In this document: piece by piece, positions 26,209-35,555 of the stretch
How positions within the stretch are numbered: the stretch's first letter is position 1
Layout of the letters: each line of letters starts with the position of its first letter
Notes under the pieces: generated by a model
The model's database searches: none
What the model saw: only the letters and a program-made list of their open reading frames with translations
What the model was told of the DNA's origin: nothing
Origin: Oceanospirillum linum
GTDB lineage: Bacteria; Pseudomonadota; Gammaproteobacteria; Pseudomonadales; Halomonadaceae
Direction of reading: 5' to 3'
DNA length: 64,000 bases
Assembly (NCBI RefSeq): GCF_900182785.1
Contig: NZ_FXTS01000002.1
Coordinates: forward strand, 310,001-374,000
Translations under genes and position numbers: made by a program

Positions 26209-27275
26209 TACAGACCTCCCGTATGGCGTGGGTCGAAGGCATCCCGCACGCCTTCACCGATAAATACCAGTAGTGTCAACATGCCGGAAAGCACCACAAA
26301 AGCGGTGATGCCTAGCCAGGGAGCGTGCAGATTAGATTTGCCCTGAGCGACCAGCTCACCCAAAGAGGGTGAGCCCGGGGGAAGGCCAAAGCCAAGAAAG
26401 TCCAGAGCTGTCAGAGTGGTTACGCCACCGGTAAATATGAAGGGCATAAAGGTCATGGTGGCGACCATGGCATTAGGCAACATGTGCCGCCACATAATCA
26501 GTCTGTTGGGCACACCCAGTGCTTTAGCGGCCATAATGTATTCAAGGTTACGACAGCGTAGAAACTCGGCCCGAACAACGTCCACCAGCGCCATCCAGCT
26601 AAACAGCAGCATAATACCCAGTAGCCACCAGAAGTTGGGCTCAACAATGCTGGAGAGAATAATCAGGATAAACAGCGTTGGTAGTCCTGACCAGATCTCG
26701 ATAAAACGTTGGCCAAACAGGTCAATTTTGCCACCAAAGAAGCCCTGAATCGCACCGACAAAAACGCCGACAATGGTACTGCCAATCGTCAGGGTAATGG
26801 CAAATAGCAGAGAGATACGGAAACCATAAATAACCCTTGCCAGTACATCACGTCCCTGGTCGTCGGTGCCCAGCCAGTTTTCACTTGTTGGCGGGCTTGG
26901 GGCTGGCTGGTCCAGCTGATAATTGATGGTGTCGTAACTGAAAGGGATCAGTGGCCAGAGTATCCAGCCTTTTTCTTCAATCAGCTCCTGAATATAGGGA
27001 TCTGTGTATTCCGCTTCGGTGGTGAAGTCACCACCAAAACGGGTCTCAGGGTAAACCTCCAGGACAGGTACAAACCATTCGCCCTGATAGCGGATCAGCA
27101 GAGGCTTGTCATTTGCAACCACTTCAGCAAACAGGGTCAGTACAAACAACAGGCTGAATATAATCAGAGCCCAGTAGCTGCGTCGGTTCTGCCGGAAACT
27201 TCTGATACGTCGCTGGGTAATTGGTGAGGGCTGCCAGCGCTGCTTTTTTTGTGATGTTGTATTTGTCAGGCTCAT
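26208..27275 (-). CDS. yejE: Peptide ABC transporter permease YejE
   Basis: Inner-membrane permease with a membrane helix at about 38-58, a periplasmic loop typical of YejE (KPLLIRYQGEWFVPVLEVYP) and a C-terminal BPD-type permease domain with the EAA-like segment EYIMAAKALGVPNRLIMWRH. I take the ATG at 27275, one base after the yejB stop; a start seven codons upstream would overlap yejB. Length 355 residues, normal for the family. Confidence 0.94.
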   Translation of the reverse strand: MSLTNTTSQKKQRWQPSPITQRRIRSFRQNRRSYWALIIFSLLFVLTLFAEVVANDKPLLIRYQGEWFVPVLEVYPETRFGGDFTTEAEYTDPYIQELIEEKGWILWPLIPFSYDTINYQLDQPAPSPPTSENWLGTDDQGRDVLARVIYGFRISLLFAITLTIGSTIVGVFVGAIQGFFGGKIDLFGQRFIEIWSGLPTLFILIILSSIVEPNFWWLLGIMLLFSWMALVDVVRAEFLRCRNLEYIMAAKALGVPNRLIMWRHMLPNAMVATMTFMPFIFTGGVTTLTALDFLGFGLPPGSPSLGELVAQGKSNLHAPWLGITAFVVLSGMLTLLVFIGEGVRDAFDPRHTGGL

Positions 27276-27276
27276 A

Positions 27277-28362
27277 TCAGCGATTCTGTCCTTCAAAGCT
27301 GATTCTCGGGTCTACCATAATGTAGGTGATGTCACTGATCAGCTTCAGCAGGAGGCCGATCAGGGTAAATATATAGAGTGTGCCGAAGATAACCGGATAA
27401 TCCCGTTGCATAACAGCCTCGAACCCAAGCAGACCAAGACCATCCAGGGAAAAGATGACTTCAATCAGCAGGGAGCTGGAGAAAAAGATGCCAATCAGCG
27501 CAGCAGGCATACCGGCTATAATCAGCAGCATGGCATTGCGGAAGATATGGCCGTACAGCACGCGTTTCTCGGAGGCTCCTTTGGCGCGGGCGGTCATAAC
27601 ATACTGCTTATTAATTTCATCCAAAAAGCTATTTTTGGTCAGCATGGTCAGGGTTGCAAAGCTTGAGATAACCGAGGCGAGAACTGGCAGGGTGATATGC
27701 CACAGATAATCCGTGATCTGGTGATACCAGGGAAGCTGATCAAAGTTTTCCGAGGTCAGACCCCGAAGAGGGAACCAGTCGAGATAACTGCCTCCGGCAA
27801 ATACCACAATTAATAGAATGGCAAACAGGAAGTTAGGAATCGCATAGCCCACAATGATGATGCTTGAGGACCAGACATCGAAGGGAGAGCCATGCTGCAA
27901 AGCTTTGCGGATACCCAGCGGAATAGATACACCGTATACAATCAGGGTTGTCCAGAGACCAAGGGAGATGGAAACCGGCATTTTTTCCAATATCAGATCC
28001 AGAACAGGTTTATCCCGAAAAAAACTATCACCAAAGTCAAAGGTCAGATATTGGGTTATCATCTGGAAAAATCGTTCGTGGGCAGGTTTATCAAAACCAA
28101 ATTGTTGTTCAATCTCTTTGATCAGAGCAGGGTCGACCCCCTGGGCCCCTCTGTAGTCAGAGTTTGAACTCTGGGACTGGAGTTCCGTTTGCTCTCCAGA
28201 GCCGATGCGCGTACTCGACTGACTGTCCATGCCGTCCAGCTGAGCCAGTACCTGCTCCACAGGCCCACCAGGGGCAGCCTGAACAATAATAAAATTGAGC
28301 AGCATAATGCCAAAAAGTGTTGGAATCATTAGCAGCAGGCGACGGGTGATATAGCTCCACAT
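27277..28362 (-). CDS. yejB: Peptide ABC transporter permease YejB
   Basis: The 361-residue inner-membrane permease of the same importer. It starts MWSYITRRLLLMIPTLFGIM with the first membrane helix, then the typical periplasmic stretch (about 35-120) and five more helices. The EAA-type loop YVMTARAKGASEKRVLYGH is present. It is separated from yejA by 94 bases that contain a large hairpin. Confidence 0.95.
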   Translation of the reverse strand: MWSYITRRLLLMIPTLFGIMLLNFIIVQAAPGGPVEQVLAQLDGMDSQSSTRIGSGEQTELQSQSSNSDYRGAQGVDPALIKEIEQQFGFDKPAHERFFQMITQYLTFDFGDSFFRDKPVLDLILEKMPVSISLGLWTTLIVYGVSIPLGIRKALQHGSPFDVWSSSIIIVGYAIPNFLFAILLIVVFAGGSYLDWFPLRGLTSENFDQLPWYHQITDYLWHITLPVLASVISSFATLTMLTKNSFLDEINKQYVMTARAKGASEKRVLYGHIFRNAMLLIIAGMPAALIGIFFSSSLLIEVIFSLDGLGLLGFEAVMQRDYPVIFGTLYIFTLIGLLLKLISDITYIMVDPRISFEGQNR

Positions 28363-28402
28363 GGGATTTCCTAATCAGGTGCTGTTATGGATCAATAGGA
28401 TT

Positions 28403-28443
28403 GCACCTTGCCGGGTACTCGTCAGCGGCTGACGGCAAGGTGC
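28403..28443 (-). promoter_or_regulatory. Intercistronic hairpin between yejA and yejB
   Basis: An 11-bp perfect inverted repeat (GCACCTTGCCG with CGGCAAGGTGC) encloses 19 bases that can form a second small stem (GTCAG/CTGAC). Such structures after the binding-protein gene often stabilise its mRNA and lower expression of the permease genes. There is no T-run, so it is not a full terminator. Confidence 0.7.
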
Positions 28444-28456
28444 TCTGATTACCGGA

Positions 28457-30289
28457 TTACTTCTTCTGGTGCCACCAGGTATCTGTTGCCAGCTGGTAGG
28501 GGGGTGTCACTGCAGGGTGCATGATTTTATGATCGTAAGCGACGCGATACTGAGTAATTCCCCAGTGAGGGACAACATAATGTCCCCACAGCAGAACCCT
28601 GTCCAGTGCCCGGGTTGCGGTGACCAGTGCCGGACGATCTTTTGCCGTAATGACAGCCTCAACTAATGCGTCAACCACCGGGCTTTTGATGCCGATGACA
28701 TTACTGGCATTTTGTTTGTCCGCATACTCTGAGTGCCAAAACTCTCTTTGCTCATTGCCCGGAGAGTTCGATTGCCCGATGCTATAGACGATCATATCAA
28801 AATCGAAACCACGGACCCGGTTGATATATTGGGTCGTATCAACAATCCGAGTGTTGAGTGTAATACCTAAGCGCTCAAGGTTTTTCTTGTAAGGGTGCAC
28901 GACACGCTCGAAGGTTGAGTCATAGAGCAGCATCTCTATAACGACGGGGTCACCGTTCTGATCGACCCGTTTACCATCTCTTACCGTCCAGCCGGCCTGT
29001 TTCAGTAGACGTGAGGCCTGGCGTAGTTCATTTCGGGTATTACCGTCGCCCTTGGTTTTATTAAGGGTAAATTCCCTTGTAAAGACTTCGGCAGGCAATT
29101 GATCTTTATAGGGTTCAAGAAGTGCTTTCTCTTCAGAAGATGGCAGGCCTTTAGCGGCAAGTTCAGAGTTTGAGAAATAGCTCTCTGTCCGGCTATAGGC
29201 TCCGTAGAAAAGATTCTGATTTGTCCATTCAAAGTCGAAAGCGAGGTTGAGTGCTTTTCGAACCCTGATATCCTGAAACTTATTCCGGCGCAGATTGAAA
29301 ATAAATGCCTGCATGCCTGTGGGGTTTTTGTGGGCGATACTCTCTTTGATAATACGGCCTTCGCTGAGGGCAGGGGAGTCGTAAGATGTTGCCCAGAATT
29401 TTGAACTGTTCTCACGGCGGAAATTAAGATCGCCTGACTTAAATGCTTCAAGGGCAACCGTACTGTCACGATAATATTCAAATGCCATCAGATCGAAGTT
29501 ATGGCGTCCTTGGTTGATAGGCAGATTTCTCCCCCAGTAATTGCTATCCCGCTGATAATGGATCGAGCGTCCGCTATCAACTTTGGCGATTTTATAGGGG
29601 CCGGAACCCACAGGTGGCGTCAAGGTTGTTTTAGTGAAGTCTTTATCCTGCCAGTAATGTTTTGGTAACACAGGAACCTGACCAATAATCAGAGGCAACT
29701 CACGGTTCTCAGTGGACTTAAAGTTGAAGCGGACGGAATGTTCTCCTGTTTTTACGATATTGCTAATGTCAGCGTAATAGGCCCGATAAAAAGGGCGACC
29801 TTTTTCTCTTAGTGTGTTGAAGGTGAAAATAACATCTTCTGGCGTTACGGGTTTGCCGTCATGAAAGCGAGCGCTGGGCCGTAACGTAAACTCTACCCAG
29901 CTATTATCCTCTGCCCTAATGACACTTTCAGCCAGCAGACCGTATTGAGAGAAAGGTTCATCAGCGGAAGACTCCATCAGGGTATCGTAGATAAGCCCTA
30001 TACCGGCTGCCGGTACCCCTTTGATAATAAAAGGGTTCAGGGAGTCAAAGGTACCTACTGCCGCCTGCCTGAATGCACCGCCTTTGGGGGCTGATGGGTT
30101 GACATAATCAAAGTGGCTAAAGTCCGATGGATACTTAAGATCGCCGTGCATCGCGATACCATGCTGTGGCGATGCGGCAAAAGAGAGCGCTGAAGTGGTC
30201 AGTGCAAGCCAGGTGAAAGCGGTACAGGTGAGTTGCCTGATTGGCGTTCGGCGGCTGATGAAGGTCGTCTGCTTAAGGGCGTTCAGCAT
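28457..30289 (-). CDS. yejA: Periplasmic oligopeptide-binding protein YejA
   Basis: Extracytoplasmic family-5 solute-binding protein, 610 residues, that feeds the YejBEF importer. It has an N-terminal signal peptide (about 20-39, ending LSFAASPQHG), the SBP_bac_5 body (ESVIRAEDNSWVEFTLRPSA, HDGKPVTPEDVIFTFNTL) and a C-terminal lobe. First gene of the yejA-B-E-F operon. In Pseudomonas two such genes sit here; only one is present in this window. Confidence 0.94.
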   Translation of the reverse strand: MLNALKQTTFISRRTPIRQLTCTAFTWLALTTSALSFAASPQHGIAMHGDLKYPSDFSHFDYVNPSAPKGGAFRQAAVGTFDSLNPFIIKGVPAAGIGLIYDTLMESSADEPFSQYGLLAESVIRAEDNSWVEFTLRPSARFHDGKPVTPEDVIFTFNTLREKGRPFYRAYYADISNIVKTGEHSVRFNFKSTENRELPLIIGQVPVLPKHYWQDKDFTKTTLTPPVGSGPYKIAKVDSGRSIHYQRDSNYWGRNLPINQGRHNFDLMAFEYYRDSTVALEAFKSGDLNFRRENSSKFWATSYDSPALSEGRIIKESIAHKNPTGMQAFIFNLRRNKFQDIRVRKALNLAFDFEWTNQNLFYGAYSRTESYFSNSELAAKGLPSSEEKALLEPYKDQLPAEVFTREFTLNKTKGDGNTRNELRQASRLLKQAGWTVRDGKRVDQNGDPVVIEMLLYDSTFERVVHPYKKNLERLGITLNTRIVDTTQYINRVRGFDFDMIVYSIGQSNSPGNEQREFWHSEYADKQNASNVIGIKSPVVDALVEAVITAKDRPALVTATRALDRVLLWGHYVVPHWGITQYRVAYDHKIMHPAVTPPYQLATDTWWHQKK

Positions 30290-30384
30290 AATAGAAGGCT
30301 CCTGCCAAATTTTCTTATATTCTTCAATAGGCTACGAATAAATTGTCTATGTCAGAGAATACGGATCTTATCGGGATAGGCAAC

Positions 30385-30416
30385 AAAAAAGGGGTGCGCA
30401 GCACCCCCTTTTTTGT
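30385..30416 (-). terminator. Terminator of mltD
   Basis: GGGGTGC/GCACCCC stem with a GCA loop; on the minus strand six T follow. It lies about 65 bases after the mltD stop. Confidence 0.92.
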
Positions 30417-30476
30417 CTTCAGAATCTCAATGATCCGTTCTGATAATTAAGACCGAAAGATATATGACGAGTTCAA

Positions 30477-32156
30477 TTAATGGCTGCGGGTGACATCGAC
30501 ATACAAGGTCAGGCTTTGACCGGGTTGCAGATACTTGCGTTTATCAATCTTATTCCAGCTGACAATCTGGTTTACGCTGACGTTAAATTTACCGGCGATT
30601 CTTGCCAGAGAGTCACCACGGCGCACTTTATAGCCTACACGGCGGATAATTTTACGATTCTTTGCATCGTTGCTCACCGCCTGGTCTGCTTTTGACCAGA
30701 TCACCAGTTTCTTTCCGGGCATCAGAGGGTCATTGGGTGCCATACCGTTCCAGCGCGCGAGCTCACGAATACTGACCTTATGCTTGCGGGATAATAGCCA
30801 AAAACTATCACCGGACTGGACATAGTGGACGATTTTATTGCCGCCGGTATTGCTGCGGTCATAGCTCTGTTTACGCTTTAGCCGCTGACTCGAGCTCAGC
30901 GCATAATGGCTGGCATTGGCTTTGGGAATGGGGATCAGCAATCGGCTGCCAGCCCGAATAGAGTTGCCGCGTATCTGATTGGCATCACGAATCAGAGCCG
31001 GTGTGGTACGGAAACGTTTAGCGATACTAATTAGGCTGTCGCCGGACTCAACCTTGTAGCGTTGCCAGGCGATCCGTTTTTGCGGAGGAACCTTGGACAG
31101 GTTTTCTTTGAAAGTATCTGTATTCTCAACTGGCACCAGCAGGCGGTGGGGGCCATTTGGTGAGGTTGCCCATTGGCTGTATCCAGGGTTCAGCAGGTAC
31201 AGTTCATTGATGGTAATATCGGCCATTTTTGCCGCCTGAGCCAGATCGATCTGGGCTTCGGTATTTACTGCCGCAAAGTAGGGTTCATTAGGTATATGAC
31301 GCAGCTTGATGCCGTATTCTTCAGCATGTTTCACAAGCTTCGCCAATGCGATCAGCTTGGGAACATATGCTTTCGTTTCAGCAGGAAGCCTCAATGCCCA
31401 ATAGTGTGTCGGTTTGCCGGCTTCACGGTTCTTTCGAATGGCTTTATTTACTGTGCCTCCACCTGAGTTGTAGGCTGCCAGAGCATGCATCCAGTCGCCA
31501 TCGAAGCGCCTTGCCAGACGATCAAGGTAGGTCAGAGCCGCATCAGTGGAGTCCAGTACATCACGACGCCCGTCATACCACCAGTCATTTTTGATGCCGA
31601 AATAGCGAGCCGTTGACGGGATAAACTGCCACATGCCGGATGCGCGTCCGTGGGAGTATGCGAAGGGGTCGTAAGCACTCTCAACAATCGGCAGTAATGC
31701 TAATTCACCGGGCAGGTTGCGGGCTTCTACCTCTTTAACAACGTGGAACATATAACGCTCAGCACGGGTAAATACACGCTCAAGATAATGAGGATGGCGC
31801 TTATACCAGTTTAGCTGTGCAGCGATACGCGGGTTGTCGATCTCGAGGTCCAGTTTGAAACTCTGCAGCAGACGATCCCAGAGGTTAAACTCAGGAAGAG
31901 AAGGGTTATCCCATGAGCGCCATTCGGTTCCCGGGCTTTCGATGTCGGTATGGGAGAGACCGAGATCCTGAATTGTCTGTTCACTCTGGGCACGATAGGT
32001 ATTCAGTGAAATAAAATGTTCATCTGCCGGGGCCACTGCAGAACGGGTGGCCGATTGTTCAGATGTAGGTTTGGTATTGATGCAGCCGGTTAATGCCAAT
32101 GAAAAGGTGAAGGGTAAGAGGCAAATACCGGCTTTTTTGATTTTGGTGACTATCAT
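30477..32156 (-). CDS. mltD: Membrane-bound lytic murein transglycosylase D with three LysM domains
   Basis: A 559-residue lipoprotein that cleaves peptidoglycan glycan strands. The lipobox LALTGC puts the lipidated Cys at about residue 25. The SLT domain (about 140-260) contains the catalytic Glu in PIVESAYDP, then GMWQFIPSTARYFG and AAYNSGGGTVN. Three LysM repeats follow (about 345-390, 420-465, 490-535), binding peptidoglycan. It lies beside gloB as in Pseudomonas, 30 bases downstream of it on the same strand, so both may share a transcript. Confidence 0.96.
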   Translation of the reverse strand: MIVTKIKKAGICLLPFTFSLALTGCINTKPTSEQSATRSAVAPADEHFISLNTYRAQSEQTIQDLGLSHTDIESPGTEWRSWDNPSLPEFNLWDRLLQSFKLDLEIDNPRIAAQLNWYKRHPHYLERVFTRAERYMFHVVKEVEARNLPGELALLPIVESAYDPFAYSHGRASGMWQFIPSTARYFGIKNDWWYDGRRDVLDSTDAALTYLDRLARRFDGDWMHALAAYNSGGGTVNKAIRKNREAGKPTHYWALRLPAETKAYVPKLIALAKLVKHAEEYGIKLRHIPNEPYFAAVNTEAQIDLAQAAKMADITINELYLLNPGYSQWATSPNGPHRLLVPVENTDTFKENLSKVPPQKRIAWQRYKVESGDSLISIAKRFRTTPALIRDANQIRGNSIRAGSRLLIPIPKANASHYALSSSQRLKRKQSYDRSNTGGNKIVHYVQSGDSFWLLSRKHKVSIRELARWNGMAPNDPLMPGKKLVIWSKADQAVSNDAKNRKIIRRVGYKVRRGDSLARIAGKFNVSVNQIVSWNKIDKRKYLQPGQSLTLYVDVTRSH

Positions 32157-32186
32157 AGATTTTATGGGTACTAAGTTCGGTCCTGA

Positions 32187-32948
32187 TTAAAAACAGTTTT
32201 TCCACTGGCGGATAGCCGTAAAAACTTTAACAGGATCAACAACTAATGTGCCCGATTGCTCTGTGGCAGCAGCGATAACCGGGGGCTGGTGACTTCTGAG
32301 GAACGGATTATGACATTTTTCATCGCCAATTGTCGTGGGTAACGTCGGTAAATTACTGTTACGAACCCGATCTGCTTCGCGGCTGGCTTTGAGTACATAG
32401 GGGCTGTCCGGCTCCACTGCAGCCGCAAATTTCAGGTTAGCCTGAGTGTACTCATGGGTAGGGTAAACCAGGGTTTCATCAGGAAGTGCCGCGAGTTTCA
32501 TCAGTGACGTGTACATCTGTTCCGGTGTGCCTTCAAAGATCCTGCCACAACCGGCGAAAAACAGTGTGTCACCACAGAACAGCACCTGCTCTTCCTCTGA
32601 GTAAAAACCAACATGATCCAGAGTGTGCCCGGGTATAGACAGAGTCCTGAAGCAGCTTCCCAGTACATCAAGCGTTTCATCTTCACCCAACACCTTGTCT
32701 GTGCAGTGCGCTACATCAGCACCGTACGCCTGTACGTCATAGGTCTGCTTCAGTTGGTTAACGCCGCCGGTGTGGTCCTTATGATGGTGGGTTATCAGAA
32801 TTCCTTTTAACCGGAGCTTTTCATCGTTCAGGTGGTCTATTACCGGAAGGGCGTCGCCGGGATCAACGACCCAGGCTTCAGATTTATTGTTGGTCAGCAG
32901 CCAAATATAGTTATCGTTGAATGCCGGAATCGGTTTAATCTTTAGCAT
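32187..32948 (-). CDS. gloB: Hydroxyacylglutathione hydrolase (glyoxalase II)
   Basis: Hydrolyses S-lactoylglutathione to lactate and glutathione, the second step of methylglyoxal detoxification. The 253-residue protein has the metallo-beta-lactamase motif THHHKDHTGG, FCGDTLFFAGCGRIFEG and YPTHEYTQANL, and the C-terminal substrate domain with RSHQP-like ending. It is divergent from the yafS-like gene, an arrangement shared with E. coli and Pseudomonas. Confidence 0.97.
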   Translation of the reverse strand: MLKIKPIPAFNDNYIWLLTNNKSEAWVVDPGDALPVIDHLNDEKLRLKGILITHHHKDHTGGVNQLKQTYDVQAYGADVAHCTDKVLGEDETLDVLGSCFRTLSIPGHTLDHVGFYSEEEQVLFCGDTLFFAGCGRIFEGTPEQMYTSLMKLAALPDETLVYPTHEYTQANLKFAAAVEPDSPYVLKASREADRVRNSNLPTLPTTIGDEKCHNPFLRSHQPPVIAAATEQSGTLVVDPVKVFTAIRQWKNCF

Positions 32949-33276
32949 AATGCGCTTTCCTGATAATTATTTTGCCCAGTGACACGAGATTGTTATGTGG
33001 CCAGTGCCTGCCTGATCGGCCATGTGCATACAGGCAAGTAGAGCGTATAGTGCCCAAATGTAGAAGCGAGCCCGCTATTTTCTAACATAATGACTCAGAA
33101 AAAGCTGTTATTTCAATATGCGGGTATCTGTTGTGCCTGCCAGTATTCAATGAGATCTACTCCGCTAAGGCTTCATCACGTCGAAGGGAGTGAGCTGGCG
33201 GATGCTTTTGATTTAAAAGCGATGATCAGATTTTACAGTGGTATTCAGAAGATAAGTTCGTCATGTGGGAGTTGAT
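32949..33276. other. Gap between gloB and the yafS-like gene
   Basis: This 328-base divergent region should hold both promoters. I see a small inverted repeat (TGCCTG 33005-33010, CAGGCA 33031-33036) but no convincing -35/-10 pair. An open frame at 33090-33275 lacks a ribosome binding site and family resemblance and is not called. Confidence 0.4.
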
Positions 33277-34074
33277 GTGAAATTTGCTGGTTTTAGACAA
33301 GACAAAAGAACTCTTTCAGCTTTCTCAGAAGCACTGGAACTTTGGTGGCGGCAGCCGCTGGGGCGCGAGCTTTTCGAGGCGGAGTCTGCACGGCTGGAGC
33401 CTTTTTTAGCAAAAACATTTGGCTACCACTTCCTTAACTTGGGTGTGTCACCCCATGTCAGTCTCGAACATCTGAGCCCTATTAAGCATCCGATGGTCTG
33501 GAGTCCGAGGTTAGTGACTGACGCCGGGGGCTCTGTTTTGGTCTCTCAGCCCGATGCTTTGCCCCTTCCTGATGACAGTATTGATGTGGTTTTGCTGCAT
33601 CATCTGCTTGATTTTGTCGAAACGCCGCATCTTGTTCTGCGGGAAGCTGCCCGGGTAACCCAGCATAAGGGGCATCTGGTCATTGTGGGGTTTAACCCGT
33701 TAAGTAGCTGGGGAGCCTGCCGTTTTGTACACCCCCGACGGAGAGTTCCCTGGGGAGGGCGGTTTATCGGCCTGAGCCGGTTGAATGATTGGCTGACATT
33801 GCTCGATTATCGTATTGAGGATGTTGAAACCGTTATGTGCCGCCCTGCGGTTAATAGTCGCAGCTGGCTGGAAAAAAGCCGCTGGCTGGAGTCTGCTGGT
33901 ATGCTTGATCGTTTTGGGGCTGCTTATATCGTTTGGGCTAAAAAAGAAGTCGGTTGTTCAACGCCGGTGCGTAAGCCCTGGCAGCAGAAACAGTTTATTC
34001 CCGGTGTTGTCTCGCCAGCATCAAATAAAGGGATGGGGCGAATGAGATTGCGTCGTCCGGACAACAAGAGTTAA
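33277..34074 (+). CDS. yafS: SAM-dependent methyltransferase, YafS-like
   Basis: A 265-residue class I methyltransferase of unknown substrate. The Rossmann core is visible: NLGVSPHVSLEHL, then SQPDALPLPDDSIDVVLLHH (a methyltransferase_11-type motif) and the GHLVIVGFNPLSSWGA strand. I take the GTG at 33277, preceded by GGGAG; a GTG four codons upstream is also open. Position between gloB and rnhA matches E. coli yafS and the Pseudomonas homologue, which supports orthology. Confidence 0.85.
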   Translation: MKFAGFRQDKRTLSAFSEALELWWRQPLGRELFEAESARLEPFLAKTFGYHFLNLGVSPHVSLEHLSPIKHPMVWSPRLVTDAGGSVLVSQPDALPLPDDSIDVVLLHHLLDFVETPHLVLREAARVTQHKGHLVIVGFNPLSSWGACRFVHPRRRVPWGGRFIGLSRLNDWLTLLDYRIEDVETVMCRPAVNSRSWLEKSRWLESAGMLDRFGAAYIVWAKKEVGCSTPVRKPWQQKQFIPGVVSPASNKGMGRMRLRRPDNKS

Positions 34075-34254
34075 TCATCCGGTCGCTCGACAGTGCTGGC
34101 TGACCGGCCTGTTTCATCTGGCTAAGGTGGGATTTTATCCGCTTTGGTCGTTTACTTTCTGCTAGAATCCACCGCTTCTGGCTGAAGCATCAGGGTGTTT
34201 CGGATGATTTACATACTCCCTGATAAAGGGATTGTGGATTTATGAGAGGTTGTT

Positions 34255-34704
34255 TTGAGTAACCAGTTGGTGCGCATATTTACCGATGGTGGTTGTAAAG
34301 GAAACCCCGGCCCGGGCGGCTGGGGGGCGATACTCTACTATGGCGATGCAAAAAAAGAGATTAAAGGCTCTGAAAAAGAAACAACGAATAATCGTATGGA
34401 GTTGATGGCGGCTATTCAGGCCTTAGAGCTACTGAAGCGTCCATGTGAGGTTGAGCTGACAACCGACTCTCAGTATCTGCGACAGGGTATCACCCAGTGG
34501 ATCCACAACTGGAAAAAGCGAGGCTGGAAAACAGCTGATAAGAAGCCGGTTAAGAATCAGGATCTTTGGCAACGGCTTGATGCCGCTGTCGGGCAGCATA
34601 AAGTGACATGGTCCTGGGTGAAAGGGCATGCTGGTCATCCGGATAATGAGCGCGCAGATGAGCTGGCTAATGAAGCGATAGCAGAGTTGCTAACAGGGCA
34701 GTAA
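34255..34704 (+). CDS. rnhA: Ribonuclease HI
   Basis: Degrades RNA in RNA-DNA hybrids. The 149-residue protein has all four catalytic acids: D11 (TDGGCKGNPGPGGWG), E49 (NNRMELMAA), D71 (TTDSQYL) and the Asp of NERADELA. It starts at a rare TTG (34255) with GAGAGG five bases before; no other start fits the conserved beginning. dnaQ follows on the same strand after 126 bases. Confidence 0.96.
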   Translation: MSNQLVRIFTDGGCKGNPGPGGWGAILYYGDAKKEIKGSEKETTNNRMELMAAIQALELLKRPCEVELTTDSQYLRQGITQWIHNWKKRGWKTADKKPVKNQDLWQRLDAAVGQHKVTWSWVKGHAGHPDNERADELANEAIAELLTGQ

Positions 34705-34830
34705 AATGAGTGGCCAGTCGGGGTTTGATAAATAGCCAGCCGGGATTTGATGACAGAACCCGTTCCATTATATTTTCGCCCTGCTATGATTCTGCGTTTT
34801 TGTTTTAACACATCGTGAGAAGACAGTTCC

Positions 34831-35544
34831 ATGAGACAAGTTGTACTGGATACGGAAACGACAGGCCTTGAGGCTTCCCGTGGCCATAGAATTATCGAAA
34901 TTGGTTGCGTAGAGCTGATTAACCGTAAGTTTACCGGCCGCACTTACCATCAGTACATTAACCCTGAGCGGGAAATTGATGCTGAAGCGGAAGAAGTACA
35001 CGGTATCTCTCTCGACTTTCTGAGCGATAAGCCGGTATTTGCCAAAGTTGCCCAGGAGTTTTTTGACTTTATCCGGGGCAGCCAACTGGTTATTCATAAC
35101 GCGCCTTTCGATGTGGGCTTTATGGATCACGAGTTTAAGTGGTTGGATGAGGCGACCGGCTCGACCTATGGTAAAACGGAGGATCATTGTCAGATCCTTG
35201 ATACCCTTGTGATGTCCCGCCAGATGCATCCCGGCTCACGCCATTCTCTGGATGCTCTGTGCAAAAAGTACGATATCGATAACTCCCATCGTGAGCTGCA
35301 CGGTGCATTGCTTGATGCTGAAATTCTTGCAGATGTTTATCTGCGAATGACCGGTGGTCAGACCGACCTGAAACTGGTGGCTGAAAGTGAAGAAAATGGT
35401 AACGATCATTCTGATGTGACCGCTATTCACCGCCTGAACCCCAATCGTAATCCACTTCCCGTTATCACCGCTTCTGACGATGAGCTGTTGGCTCACCAGG
35501 AGAAAATATCCAGTATTGATGGCCTGTGGGATCGACTGAGCTAG
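34831..35544 (+). CDS. dnaQ: DNA polymerase III epsilon subunit, 3'-5' proofreading exonuclease
   Basis: Proofreads DNA synthesis within the Pol III core. The 237-residue protein has the DEDD motifs: DTETTGLE (D7, E9), IHNAPFDVGFMDHE and HGALLDAEILADVYL with the upstream His. The C-terminal tail that binds the alpha subunit is present. The T2SS gene gspN begins 11 bases after its stop, so gspN probably is read from the dnaQ transcript. Confidence 0.96.
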   Translation: MRQVVLDTETTGLEASRGHRIIEIGCVELINRKFTGRTYHQYINPEREIDAEAEEVHGISLDFLSDKPVFAKVAQEFFDFIRGSQLVIHNAPFDVGFMDHEFKWLDEATGSTYGKTEDHCQILDTLVMSRQMHPGSRHSLDALCKKYDIDNSHRELHGALLDAEILADVYLRMTGGQTDLKLVAESEENGNDHSDVTAIHRLNPNRNPLPVITASDDELLAHQEKISSIDGLWDRLS

Positions 35545-35555
35545 AAAAGGATTGT

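Noticed and set aside
33090..33275. 61-codon frame before the yafS-like gene
   Set aside because: No ribosome binding site, no known family, and it overlaps the start of the methyltransferase.
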